A DNA stretch of 64,000 bases from Siphonodentalium dalli. Lineage: Eukaryota > Mollusca > Scaphopoda > Gadilida > Siphonodentaliidae. Every line of letters begins with the position of its first letter. The stretch's first letter is position 1. Made by a program: the position numbers and the translations under genes. The notes beneath the pieces are model-generated. The model was not told the DNA's origin. It saw only the letters and a program-made list of their open reading frames with translations, and did no database searches. The stretch is taken from NCBI GenBank assembly GCA_032622095.1, contig CP136068.1, positions 153,291,151 through 153,355,150 on the forward strand, read 5' to 3'. Positions 36,491-47,745 of this stretch are shown here, piece after piece.

Positions 36491-39400
36491 GCACACACAC
36501 ATACGTGTAGATATGGGTATGGCTTGTGCCATCATGTATCCGGAAGAATACTAAGATTCATGGATGTCCGTTGAAGTCAGGTTATGTAAAATGTATCGTA
36601 CGTAAACTGTTAAACAGCCTACACATGCAGGAAGATATGGGTAATTTGAAGTATATATAACTATACATGTTTGGCGGAACGGTGCATGGTACTGAATTGA
36701 CCAAAGCTGTGACTGAGATAATTTACCAACTAACTGTAAATGTATTAATAGAAGAAAAAAAGAAAAAGATAACGCCATTATATTCCGAAAGAGCGCTGAT
36801 CACTTTAGTTAACCATCATCAAAATGAAACTGTTTCCACATAAATGCTGTTGTCCTAACGAGCCAATAGACTTTATTTCTGCTATTCACGTGGAATCTTA
36901 TAAATACCTGACATATTCTGATAGGAATCACACTTACAATTATTCAGTACATGTTATTACTATACAACTGTGATTTATTCGTTAAACATGGAGACTTGTG
37001 TGCTTATCCCAAAGCAACTGACTTTTGTGTTGACTTTAAATCGTGATCCCAGGAATATATTTGAGATGGACGCTACCATATGGAGCAATGAAACCATTCC
37101 TTCTGGATTCGTGTTTTACCCGGACGACGGGCATATAGTTCATGATAACATCGATATATTCTCATCTCTGCCAAAAGACGATGTAAGTTAATCTTTAATT
37201 TTTTATTGTTTATCTTGTGATCGTATTCCAGGGTCATGTTAGTTCATGATAATATCAATGTATTTTTAATATATTCTTTCTCATCAATAATGATATTTGT
37301 TGAATATTTGTACTCACATTTAGTTGGTTGCTTAATCCTATTACATGGGTAGCGTACCCTAAATCCGGTCAATGTGGGACCATCTCCTAATTTTATACTC
37401 AATAGAATATATGCAACAAATGAAATAATTTGAGCCATGGATTAGTGCCAAATACACTCATGTGCTCTATGAACGATGCAAACAACATGTAATTATCCAT
37501 GGCACAAAATCAAATTTTTTTTGCGTATTATCCTTATCATGTTGAGTATAAAATGAGATGGTCCCATAAATGGCCGGATTCAGTGCATAGTACCCCTTAA
37601 ACAGTAAACTCCGAATTAGTTTGAATTTCCTCACACGAATGTGTTCGACGTTCTTAGTTTCTGGTCTAAAAAACGCACAAATATTACTTTCAGATATTAA
37701 TTCCATACAAAGAATCTAGTGTCTTTTAAGTCGTATTTCTCGTTCCATGCATTTTATTTCGGTAAAATATACGGAGGAAAACAGACGTGGTTAAAGTAGC
37801 ATCGAACACTGAAGTATAATGACTATTTCCGGAAAATATTAGAACACTGGCTGATGTGACCGACTTCGTCCGGGCTATTTAGGGATTTCTTTGTGATCGC
37901 CTCCGTCTGGGCAGAATATTGTTCGGTCGGCCCAGAAACATGCCTATATATAGCGTATATGAGCTAGGTCAAGGTCGCACATGAAATTGGACCCGTCCAT
38001 ATTGTTCCCGGGATCAAAGTAGGCCTACATACCAAATTTGAGTCGGATCGGTCGAGGTCCAGAAACATGCCTATGTGAGCGTATATGAGCAAGGTCAAGT
38101 ACACGGTCGCACATGAATTTGTAACCGCCCATATTGTTCCCGGGATCAAAGTAGGCTTACATACCAAATTCGAGTCGGATCGGTCTGGCAGTTTTCGAGT
38201 CTATAACACACATACACACATACATACAGAATATATAATAGATGACTATAAAAAAAATGCTCCATTATATGGTTTTAACGTATTACATTTTGGTAACCAT
38301 TCGGATGTGATGTACACATATCCCTTAATATCTATCTTTATATAATTCTTAATTTACGTTCCCGCCGATTTTCAACGGTTTTCTTGTTTAAACAGATTAA
38401 CCTGGTTTGACGTAAGGTGATCCGTAATTTATCTGCTCTGATGTCAACAGGTCGGCAATTTGTCGGCAGCCATAACTCTCCTCTGTCATACTGGGCTCTG
38501 GGAATACCCCGCTGAGTACCAATCTCGCGCATCACAAACAGTTTGGTCAGCGGCGGTTTTGTTCTGGCCATTATTAGATAGGGAGAACCTCACAGAGCTG
38601 TAAATTAGATGCTACTGTTTATCTTCACGGCTAGCTGAGTGTGGTGATTAATGTGTATCTTGTGATGAAACACGTAAGTGAAGTTACAACACAGGGAATT
38701 TATCGCTAGATTCCAGATGTAATATGTGTGTCAGCGAGCTCATGCTATATATCTGAAGCCTATATATCATTATAAACGTATGATGACTATCCATTCTTTG
38801 CCAGTCCGTTGATGTTTAGACTCTTTTCAGCCGCCAAGCCACACCGAAACATTTTCAATTTTAATATCGAAAGAAAGATGGTTCATTTCACTATGAAGCC
38901 ATCTCACTTCATACAGAAACTAAGCCAGCAAGTCTGATTAACCGAAATATACATGAATACCGATCCGCGTTAATTGGTAAGTAGTGCCGAGTTAGTCATC
39001 TTCACGTGGTTTCGTGTAGAAATATATACATGATCTCCAGGACGTGAAAAAAGACACACAGGATCTCCCAAAAATGTGCAAAAAGACACCAGCATCTCAA
39101 CAAAATAATCGAGTTTAAATTATTCGCGTGTTAATCATTAGTATAATAGTCATTTGTGATTTTTGAGTGAAATTTCAACGGAGATGCTGGGTGACATTGT
39201 GCACACGATACCATGCGACAATGACCATTTCAGCCTAAACACACAGGATCTCCCAAAAATGTGCAAAAAGACACCAGCATCTCAACAAAATAATCGAGTT
39301 TAAATTATTCGCGTGTTAATCATTAGTATAATAGTCATTTGTGATTTTTGAGTGAAATTTCAGCGGAGATGCTGGGTGACATTGTGCACACGATACCATG

Positions 39401-42400
39401 CGACAATGACCATTTCAGCCTAAACAAGTATAACTACTGCCATTTGTGCTAACGATGTAAGGTCGGAGTGAGAAGAAATGTGGTGATAACTAAATAAGCA
39501 GATTGTTTTGGGTCATATTATATTATATGGACTATTTTCCCACAGGTTCGTCACAAGTTTGGATGCTACGAACTGGTTTTAGACATCAGCGGAGAAAAGG
39601 TTCGACATTGTAACTGGATCAGATTCCTGCAGTCTTCTAATGACCATACAAACGTCAACATCGTCGCTCTACACTCAAAGGGTCAATTGATGTACCAGGT
39701 CGTCAAGGATATTCTACCTAACGACGAACTTATTGCGTACTTTGATGCGGGTGATCTTGAATCATCAGATCAGCAGTCAGACACCATGGATCAGCCAATA
39801 GAATGTGCCGAGTCTGAAAACGATGGTGAGTTTGGTTTCCATCCCTGGAACTTCACAAACAAAATCAGTTTATTGCAAAAGCTATTATTTAATATTCATA
39901 TTTGTTCCAAACACCGTAAACAGAAAAACATTAAAACGCATACAGTTCCGTTGATATATACCATGACCATCACATAAACAGCATGTTATCATACAGACAT
40001 ACTATATCTTACGTAAGCAAGAGCCTCCTTGTATTACAGAAGACAGCACAGTGCTTCTGACTAATCACACACAAATGCCATAAACGCTCTTTATTAGTTC
40101 CATATCAGGTATTCACCAACAAAGAACGCTCTTTATGTTTACCATCATAATATAAACAAACATCAGAAAAGTAACTTTTTATGCTTTTGTTTACATAACA
40201 AAGGTCAAATATATGACCATAACATACTGTTTATGCGATATTTCTTATTTGTATACGGACAAAGTCTATCTACATTTTGATGTTCTTTCTGTTCGTGGCG
40301 GTTTTTGACGGGTGGAGATATTTTCACAGGGTACCCACCGCCAAGGCCAACCGTGTCTTTAAAGGGTACTGTACACTAAATTTATGTGACCATCTCCATT
40401 TATAATAAAAAGCTACATCGTTTATATAGCGCACGATGGTATTTTTGCACTAATCCGTGGCTCAAAATAAATCATTTGTTGGATATATTATGTTGAGTAT
40501 AAAAGGAGAAGGTCCCATACATGTCCGGATTTAGTGTACAGTCCCCCTTTAAAATTAAACATGCATAATACAAGTGTATACAATAGCAGGCAAATCGCGG
40601 GAACCAATATATAATCATGTCACTACTATAGTATCTAATATTTATATATATCAATCCCTCTGGGTGAAGACAAGCCCATTCCCAGTTTGCCACCCACATC
40701 GAATAATGCATGGGAACAGCAGTGAGGTACCCGGTCTCAACAAATGGGATGTGTGTTTGGAATGGGGATTTTCTGTCGAAGCTGGTGGGGTCTTCAATTT
40801 GGTGATCCGATCTTAGTGTGCCATAATAAAGTGTTGTCATTCGTTAAGAGATACGTTATCGTATGTCAGTCCAACATGTATATCGTCAAGTGGAATACTA
40901 CCTCTAGCATTTAGAATGTTGTGGCTCCCATACCAATATCCATGGAAATGACAAGGTTGATTGGATCTGAACTAGTGTTCATCAGCCCGAGAAAATTCAT
41001 TGCCGTAGGCCTATAAATTATGTCCATGAAAATCCGGCTATATATATATCGCCATATATTTTCGCATGTCGCCGACGAAAAAAATGAAGCTCAAGTCAGT
41101 CTGCTCAAGTTACATATTACAGTAAAATTAAACCACATTTGCAAATGTTGTTCAACTGATCCGGACATGTTCAGAAACCATCTGTTTTGAATGTTCAAAG
41201 TTATTTATCACGCCATTTAATGATAATTAGAGACACAAGAAACTGTTAGTGACGGTCGTTATTTGTTTAGGGGATAATATCCACGGAGCAAGTAGATCAT
41301 GCCATGAATCTCTACTATGGCTAACACCCGTAGAGATCATATTCCACTTGTACAAACCCTTGGAACTTTTTGACAGGGAACATTATAAAGTTGAAAACAT
41401 AACACGGGGAATATATTTCTTAGATATTATCTGTTCCTTGATAATGTACTACACTATAGGTGAAGGTCCCAACTCGAAATTGCACGATTTAAGTTACTTT
41501 GTGAGCGATTTTGCTTTGCGTCACTTACAATTATGGAATTTCTCATGGGGAATTAATTCAATGTTCATTGCGATATCGGCACACAGAAGTCACAGAAAAG
41601 CATGCAATTTCGAGTTGGGAACTTCATCTACAGTGAAGTACATTATCAAGGAACAGATAATAACTAAGAAATATATTCCCCGTATTTATTTTTTCACTGT
41701 ATAATGTTCCCTGTCAAACCTTCAAAAAGTTCACAGGCTTTGAACTGGTGCAATCTGATCTCTACGGGCGTTAGTAGAGATTCATGGCATGATCTACTGA
41801 GCAAGAAACTATAACATATCTTTTTATCACATTTCAGTGGATGAGATCGATGTTTGTGACATATCTTTAGAATCGTCCGAGATCCAATCAACCAACTCAT
41901 CACCAACACCAACAGACTCGCAGATATACCTACTGACGTCACCCGGATTACCACACATCTCACATGCTGGACACACACTTTTGACATCAGAATCCGAGTT
42001 ATCGCTCTTGCGCGACGGCGATTACCGCTCTGGAACAAGTGACGTCACAACATCAGACGAATCTGCAACTCTGAGTACACCAGACGCTACGAAGGTAGGA
42101 AACTCTTTTCGAAACGACAGTTACATAATTTTGATTCGGGGGTAAAGTATTTGATTCCAGTCGGGGAATCCACCTATTAAAGCTCAGAGTTATTAGATAT
42201 CGGTTTTTGAAATCTATTATTTTTCACCATCGAGAAATATTGGTGGCCCAGTAAACAGTCAACAAGCCGACGGTCTCGGATCAAATTGCCGATGAAGATG
42301 GATAACTCTAAAATCAAGAGGCTTTCTGTTGATAATAAAGCCAAATTCCGTCGAACAGCATGTTGATAAATAACACGTTTCGGGTAATTTTATACTATAG

Positions 42401-45400
42401 TTGACTGCGGTTAGCAATATGTTTGGGCAATTAATCGATTCTGCTAACTGAAGCGGCATTTCTAAAAATGTTGTTGTTGTTGTTGTTGGAATCTGATTAG
42501 ATTGGGATCATCGAATTGGATTGAGTACCTCTAATACAAACCAAACACATGCTTGGTTTATAACGGATATCATGAAATTTTCCGATATGCATGCATAAGT
42601 ACCTACTTTTAATAAACAAGCACAAAAGCCAACAAGAAACAAATTTAAAACTACAATGAAAAGAAATGCATTAAAAAATACGAAGCAAATAATTCAAGCA
42701 AACTCGTGTTAAAAAATTAATTTCGCCTGCGCTAAATTACAACAGCAAAATCAAAAATATTTCCCTCGATTTTCAGGAACTATCACCACGCCAAACAACT
42801 TACAGCGCAGTCAGACACAGCACGCCTGTCCCGGGTGCAATGTCCTCCTTCAGAAGGATCCGAGTAAAATCGTGGCTGTCATGTCAGTTCTGTGGGAAGA
42901 AATTCGACCGTCCATCTCTTCTCAAACGACACGAGAGAATACACACAGGTAAGAAATAACTTTGATAACGGAACATCGGGTTATTTCGAATCTACCACTC
43001 CCATGCTCATTCACAATTCATATTGATCACAATAAGCAACGTTGAAGATTTACGCTGAAATTTTAGAGGAATACACTTCTGGCCAGTCAATTGTCATATT
43101 CTATTTCTTTTTTAGTTTAGTTTCACTATATATATCCCCAAATTGGCAGACGACACATTGCATAACCGAGGTTCCCAATGGGTGTACATCACAATATTCA
43201 GCATTTGGTAACTTCAATCTGAGTCTATGACTCCCATAGCAAACGAGGCTTAATCAGAATGAGGTCACAAAGAGGGTGAATTTAATGACGCTATCCCGCA
43301 TAGCGGGCTAGCATCACCAAATTTGCCAGGCACATACAACTCCGGCTTGGATGAGATATACACTTAACTGTATAGTCCAAAAAATAAGATGTGCTCCCAT
43401 AGTGAACACACATACAGTTATTTAATTGACCCACATTTATCACTAACCACGAATGACATACTATCTTTCAGGAGAGAAGCCACACGCATGTGATGTCTGT
43501 GATAAAGCCTTCTCAACGACCAGTTCGCTGAACACACATCGACGCATCCACAGCGGAGAGAAGCCCCATCAGTGTCCAATCTGCGGCAAGCGATTCACGG
43601 CCAGCTCCAATCTCTACTACCACAGGATGACTCACTCGAAGGTAAACATATAACGCCAAATTAGAACCTGCATTATATAAATGCTACACTTTCAGAAATC
43701 ATGTTGACTACAATTCGATCGCATGTTCAACTGAACGGATTAGCGCCTTAAAAACTCACTGATGTCGTTTGTAGTTCAGAGTATTTTTCCGGCTGCTTCG
43801 GTTCATTAATGGGGCTTCAATGTTCGCTTTTCAGTCTTGTTCCTAGTAACAAGGAACTGCTTCGATTTAGAAAAAAACCCTTATATGTCTCATTTACAGT
43901 AGCACCAGTCATATGGATATGTGTATTTGAAGCTATTGTTTTTGTTATATTGTCCTCCGATATCCACTCTATGTTAATTTTAGTGTATTTTGGATGCAAA
44001 ATTTATCATAAAAGGAAGAGCAAACAAAGAATAGTATTGCAATTAAATCATATATCTTCCAAGTACTCCATGTCCTGAGTCGGAGCCGGAGTACACGTTT
44101 TAGTGACCATCCTAAACGTGTGTTCTTTTCCCATTTAAGGATAAGCCACACAAATGCACGGAATGTGCCAAGTCATTCCCGACGCCCGGAGATCTGAGAA
44201 GCCACATGTATGTGCACAGTGGGACGTGGCCGTTTACGTGTGACGTATGTCATCGTGGATTCAGCAAGCAGACGAACCTTAAAAACCACATGCTGTTACA
44301 CAATGGTGAGTCCATATTGTTTATACACACAACATAACGTTGGACAACGTTGCCCACCTTTTTTAATCCAGTAACCAAAAAAAATATAGATCATCTCGAA
44401 ATAGTATTTTAAATGGCGTGAAAAAGTATATACCAATATAGAAGCCACTCGCTTATCTTGATATTCGATCTTCAATATCTTATATTTGGGTAATATGTTT
44501 AATCAAATAATCCGAAAACTATCCATAATTATGACGCAAATTGTCCACTCCATCTGGGATCCATATACTGGCCTGGCTTTAGCCAGCGGCCGAAAGCTTC
44601 TTTGAAAGAACGTTAGCTTTGTTTGACCCACATATGTGAGTAAGGGGGTGCCCAATGAGTCCACAACAAGAGGTGCAATGTCTTGCTCGCCGGAAGCTGT
44701 CATAAGCTAATTACAGACAGATCACCCTGCTGTAAACTCAGTGTGAAGGCAGTTATAGAATCAATCAGTCAGAATGTTGAAACATGCAAGAAAGCCCCAC
44801 GTCCTCCGGTATATTGGGTACCGAGTTTACCATACATAACTTACCTGAATTAAAGGTACACTCATTTATAGATAAGTTATATTTCCCAATTTGTATTGCT
44901 GTTGTCCCACCCATGACAGTAAAATTAAGTCAATATCATACTATTGATAATCTTTGATTAATTCTTAACATGATGCATATTATACATGTGAGCGTACTCC
45001 CCGCTAACACATCCATGATTCACGAAACACGAACTATAGCCTCTTATTTGGCAGTTGAAATAGATTCCTAAAATGGTATTTCTAAACTCCATCAGATAAA
45101 AATTATCGATATATTCGGTATGTGTTGCCTATATATGTTCAATCAACTAGTTGTGAACGTGCTATATTTTCTCTCACAGATAAAGAGAAAACGGGTGAGA
45201 TCAACCAATTCCAAGGAGAGTTGAAACATGAAACACAGAACTCGTCAACACGACTGTCGCCAAGCAACAAACAAGAGGCAGACGACTCTGGGTATGGAAG
45301 TTTCAATCACGTGATGTCCTACTCACAACCAAACAGACAATTCGACATGTCTTGGAACTCACCGATGTGGACGCAACCTGCCTGGGTGTCGACGTCACAG

Positions 45401-45478
45401 AGCTCACCAGATCTACTCCACGCCTCATACCAGAATCATTTCCGGGCTCCGATGGTGCAACTAAATGGCGGATTCTGA
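35198..45478 (+). CDS. PR/SET-domain protein with five C2H2 zinc fingers, copy B (PRDM-type), 7 exons, 512 aa
   Basis: Tandem paralogue of copy A. Exons are 35198-35392 (or the alternative first exon 36988-37182), 39546-39825, 41838-42094, 42777-42948, 43472-43641, 44140-44305 and 45180-45478, all bounded by AG and GT. The first six exons have exactly the same lengths and phases as in copy A; the last is 12 nt longer. The total is 1,539 nt in one open frame. Exon 1 differs from copy A at about 10 of 65 residues. The PR motifs NWIRFL and PNDELIAYF, the five fingers and the C-terminal NGGF are kept, while most differences fall in the PR domain, linker and tail. Cys and His finger ligands are all retained, so the protein is probably functional. 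Introns hold a MITE, a foldback element and a 185-bp tandem duplication. No AATAAA is evident within 300 bp after the stop. Confidence 0.87.
35586..36863. repeat. Microsatellite-rich spacer between the duplicated first exons
   Basis: (CA)-rich tracts at 35,855-35,995, an ACATAC-type tract at 36,260-36,420 and a pure (TA) run of about 30 units at 36,426-36,486. No gene; the long ORFs here are repeat translations. Confidence 0.8.
36886..36905 (+). promoter_or_regulatory. Duplicated core promoter for the second first exon of copy B
   Basis: TCACGTGGAATCTTATA followed by AAT, identical to 35096-35115. The repeat begins at 36864, so the CRE, the conserved 30-bp block and both CCAAT boxes are missing. 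Upstream is unrelated microsatellite-rich DNA. Confidence 0.6.
36988..37182 (+). CDS. Duplicate (alternative) first exon of copy B
   Basis: This 195-bp exon reads identically to 35198-35392 and has the same donor site (GATGTAAGT). Its own TATA-like TTATAAAT lies 90 bp upstream. Spliced to exon 2 at 39546 it would give the same protein as the upstream exon 1. It lies on a 512-bp direct repeat (35074-35585 and 36864-37375) that starts downstream of the conserved CRE/E-box/CCAAT region, so this copy keeps the core promoter but not the upstream elements. It is therefore either an alternative first exon or a passive duplicate that is skipped. It has no acceptor of its own that would make it an internal exon. 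Confidence 0.75.
37347..37597. mobile_element. MITE of the same family, intron 1 of gene B
   Basis: The left arm GTACCCTAAATCCGG to GGGACCATCTC is inversely repeated at the right (GAGATGGTCCCA to CCGGATTCAGTGC). The right breakpoint of the duplicated first-exon segment (37375) falls 29 bp inside this left arm, and a 29-bp stub of it is found at 35557-35585. Confidence 0.6.
37860..38230. repeat. Interspersed repeat with about 130-bp internal duplication, intron 1 of gene B
   Basis: CGACTTCGTCCGGGCTATTT start, two copies of a GGGATCAAAGTAGGC unit, and GAGTCGGATCGGTC then TTTTCGAGTCTATAACAC end. A shorter relative lies at 57225-57395. Confidence 0.6.
38408..38610. promoter_or_regulatory. Conserved kappaB/GATA-like module, copy 3 (intron 1 of gene B)
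   Basis: Equivalent of the intron 1 block of gene A, with GGGAATACCCC at 38500-38510 and TTAGATAGG near 38573. It lies downstream of both alternative first exons, so either promoter could use it. A minus-strand ORF (38338-38571) crosses it but is broken by indels in the other copies. Confidence 0.5.
39061..39430. repeat. 185-bp near-perfect tandem duplication, intron 1 of gene B
   Basis: Two copies (39061-39245, 39246-39430) differ at about one base (TCAACGG and TCAGCGG). Each contains a small inverted repeat, CACCAGCATCTC with GAGATGCTGGGTG. It ends about 115 bp before exon 2. Confidence 0.8.
40361..40550. mobile_element. 190-bp MITE, intron 2 of gene B
   Basis: Terminal inverted repeats begin AAAGGGTACTGTACACTAAA at left; the right end is the complement of AAAGGGGGACTGTACACTAAA. 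The inner arms pair GACCATCTCC with GGAGAAGGTC. Same family as 37347-37597. Confidence 0.65.
41291..41798. mobile_element. 508-bp foldback transposon, intron 2 of gene B
   Basis: Inverted repeats of about 190 bp: AGTAGATCATGCCATGAATC at the left end and its complement at the right end, continuing inward to a GAAATTGCACG/TGCAATTTC pair around 41,480 and 41,610. A 5-bp target duplication GAGCA flanks it (41286-41290 and 41799-41803). It is absent from gene A. The 151-codon ORF through it is a by-product of the arm and is not counted as a gene. It ends 39 bp before exon 3. Confidence 0.75.
43200..43345. repeat. MITE-like repeat, intron 4 of gene B
   Basis: CAGAATGAGGTC, GAGGGTGAATTTA and GCTATCCCGCATAGCGGGCTAGC (palindromic). 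Relatives at 5,940-6,068 (intron 2 of gene A), 46,005-46,215 and 46,535-46,615. Confidence 0.5.
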
Positions 45479-46004
45479 ATCGGAAAATCACTACAATATT
45501 GCACGTGTGCACAAGGGAGATAATTATTACTGATAATTATCTATAATTCGAGAGAAATACTCTAGTCATAATATACCGTTCATATCATTGTTATGATTTG
45601 TTAAGTTTGTGAGATATAAATAATTTATTACGTTCTGATTTTTAAATACACATTTTCATGAATTTCGCTGTTGTTGTCCGTCAGGAAAATGCCCAAATCG
45701 TCTTCATATCATATCGGGTATGGACAACGCGTCTGAACTCGTCCAATACATGCAACTCCCCTATGTCACTTCGTGTTGAGGGATAAAAACAATATTGACC
45801 ATTGTCTTTATATTCGCGGATTGATTGGGGTTGATTTTCTTCATGAAAGAACACGATAGTTAAATAAGAAAAAATCCAGACATTAAAAAAGTCTTGTCTG
45901 TAATTTCAACTCCCCTATACCTAATATTCTAAGATTCAGCAAGCTATAAATGGAGTGAACTGGCGGCAATACATCAAGACTGAGTTTAGTGGGCCTGTCA
46001 TTTT

Positions 46005-46615
46005 CATAGGGTGAAATTAGTGACGCTATCCCGCATAGCGAGCTAGCATCACCAAATTCACACTCTGCTGACCTCGTTCTGTATGGCCTCATTTGCTCTG
46101 GGAGACATAGACTCAGATTGAAGTTCCCATATGGAGGCCTAAGCAGAATGATGTCCTCCAGAGGGTGAACTTAAATTCACCATCTAGGCCCGTCTGGGGT
46201 CCTCATTCTGCAAACGACAGACACACTTAAGCTCAGGCTTGCAAAATATACACACAAGTGTTGACATATATATTGTCCCGAATATTTAGATCAACAAATT
46301 CAATTTTCGCAACAACAACATCATCCATTGTATAGACTAGCTCCGATGCCCTTTCGAACCCGACCCATGTGGAGAGTTGTGCAATCGTTCTCATAGTTTA
46401 TGAAAAACCGAACATCGATTTTGCAATGTGTCGTCTGCCAATTTGGGGATATAGAGAAACTAAACTAAAAGAGAAATAGGATCTGTGTGAAGAAGTGTGT
46501 ATAGAAATTTGATAATAAACTTTCCAGGGAAGATGAGACCCAAGCAGAATGATGTCCTCCAGAGGGTGAACTTAGTGATACTAGCCCGCTAAATTCACCT
46601 CATTCTGAAAATGAC
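46005..46615. repeat. Cluster of the same MITE-like repeat downstream of gene B
   Basis: Two copies with CAGAATGATGTCCTCCAGAG and CCCGCATAGCG parts, plus a reversed piece (46,430-46,485) complementary to 43,105-43,165. Absent downstream of gene A. Confidence 0.5.
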
Positions 46616-46674
46616 AGGCACAATAAGTTCAGACTTGCAAAATATACACACAAGTGTTGAATATATATATGGGT

Positions 46675-46959
46675 TTAACCTCGATTGTCACGAATATTCA
46701 GAACAAGAAATTCAATTTTCGCAACAACAACATCATCCATTGTATAGACTATAGCTCCGATGCCCTTTCGAACCCGGCCCATATGGAGAGTTGTGCAATC
46801 GTTCTCATAGTTTACGAAAACCCGAAATAAATGGGCGCCTGATCCCCAAAAGACATATCGGTTGCTGTATGGGGATGCCTGTGTTCCTCTGTGTTCCTCT
46901 GTGATCCTTGCGTAATCCCATCGTGAGTTATTGTAGCACCTCCAACAAAGAATATTCAT
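46675..46959 (-). pseudogene. Minus-strand ORF block (94 aa) with broken relatives in both units
   Basis: The open frame includes LCWRCYNNSRWDYARITEEH and MGRVRKGIGA. The unit A relative (about 10,905-11,150) keeps LCWRC and RWDYA but then has stops. A partial relative lies at 46,318-46,405. I do not recognise the protein. The pattern fits a former exon or gene fragment decaying in unit A, partly duplicated in unit B. Confidence 0.35.
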
Positions 46960-47745
46960 TAGTCGACCCCAATGTAATTACTTCTATAATGATGCACTGG
47001 GGTCGAATGATTCCTAATTTGATCGTTTGAATACCGGCGATTGTTACGCCTTCAACACACTTCCAACACGGGTTGTTTCTTTTCTATATAAATTTTTAAT
47101 CTCCTTTGAATATGGCGAAGTGGTCACCATCATCAAGAGTTGATCTCGATATTCATTCCATCTCCAACTGAGAGCATCAAAAGGAAACCATAGACAACTC
47201 AGTTAGAGTGAGAGTTAGGTGACAGACCAGACCCGCACTAAATCTCAACAATATCAAGCTCAGTCCAATACATATATACATAGAGAGTAACCAATTGGTT
47301 TCGACGGTCTCGTGATATAATTCATTAGGGGAGGAGGGCCTGATTGTACCGAATTGGTCCGAATCCCCAAGTGAATTATTATTATTATTAATCGTCGAAA
47401 CCAAGTGATTATTCTGTTTATTACACACTTTCAACGGAAATTTAACCAGTAAAATGCGTTAGTTTTATAAATAATATGTGGCAAAATAGTTCCTGATCAG
47501 CTGACTACACCGTGCTGAGCCACAACTGTCAGTTCGTGAATAAATCAGTCATTTGAATATTTGTGACGTAATGATTCCGCTTGACTTAATTTGTCGACGT
47601 TGGAACTGTCAAAACTGGAAATATAGATGAGTGTAAAAAATAGAGGATATAACACGACGAGTCCCAAGTTTATAGCGAAATTTTCAGTACGAGTCCAGAC
47701 CTGATTTACTGGAGAGTTTTGTAAATTTCGCTATAAACTGGGGTC

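Larger units (their letters stand above)
36864..37375 (+). repeat. 512-bp direct repeat, copy 2
   Basis: Same sequence 1,790 bp downstream. The flanks differ: upstream is 1,278 bp of spacer rich in CA and TA repeats, downstream the remainder of the MITE and the intron that leads to exon 2. Confidence 0.85.

Noticed and set aside
36199-36554. Long overlapping ORFs of Tyr-Ile and Thr-His repeats on both strands
   Set aside because: They are translations of TA and CA microsatellites.
38338-38571. Minus-strand ORF with [12 protein letters not shown] over the conserved module
   Set aside because: The other three copies have indels or stops in this frame, so conservation is not at the protein level.
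41249-41704. 151-codon ORF
   Set aside because: It lies across the arms of the foldback element; the inverted arms explain the open frame.
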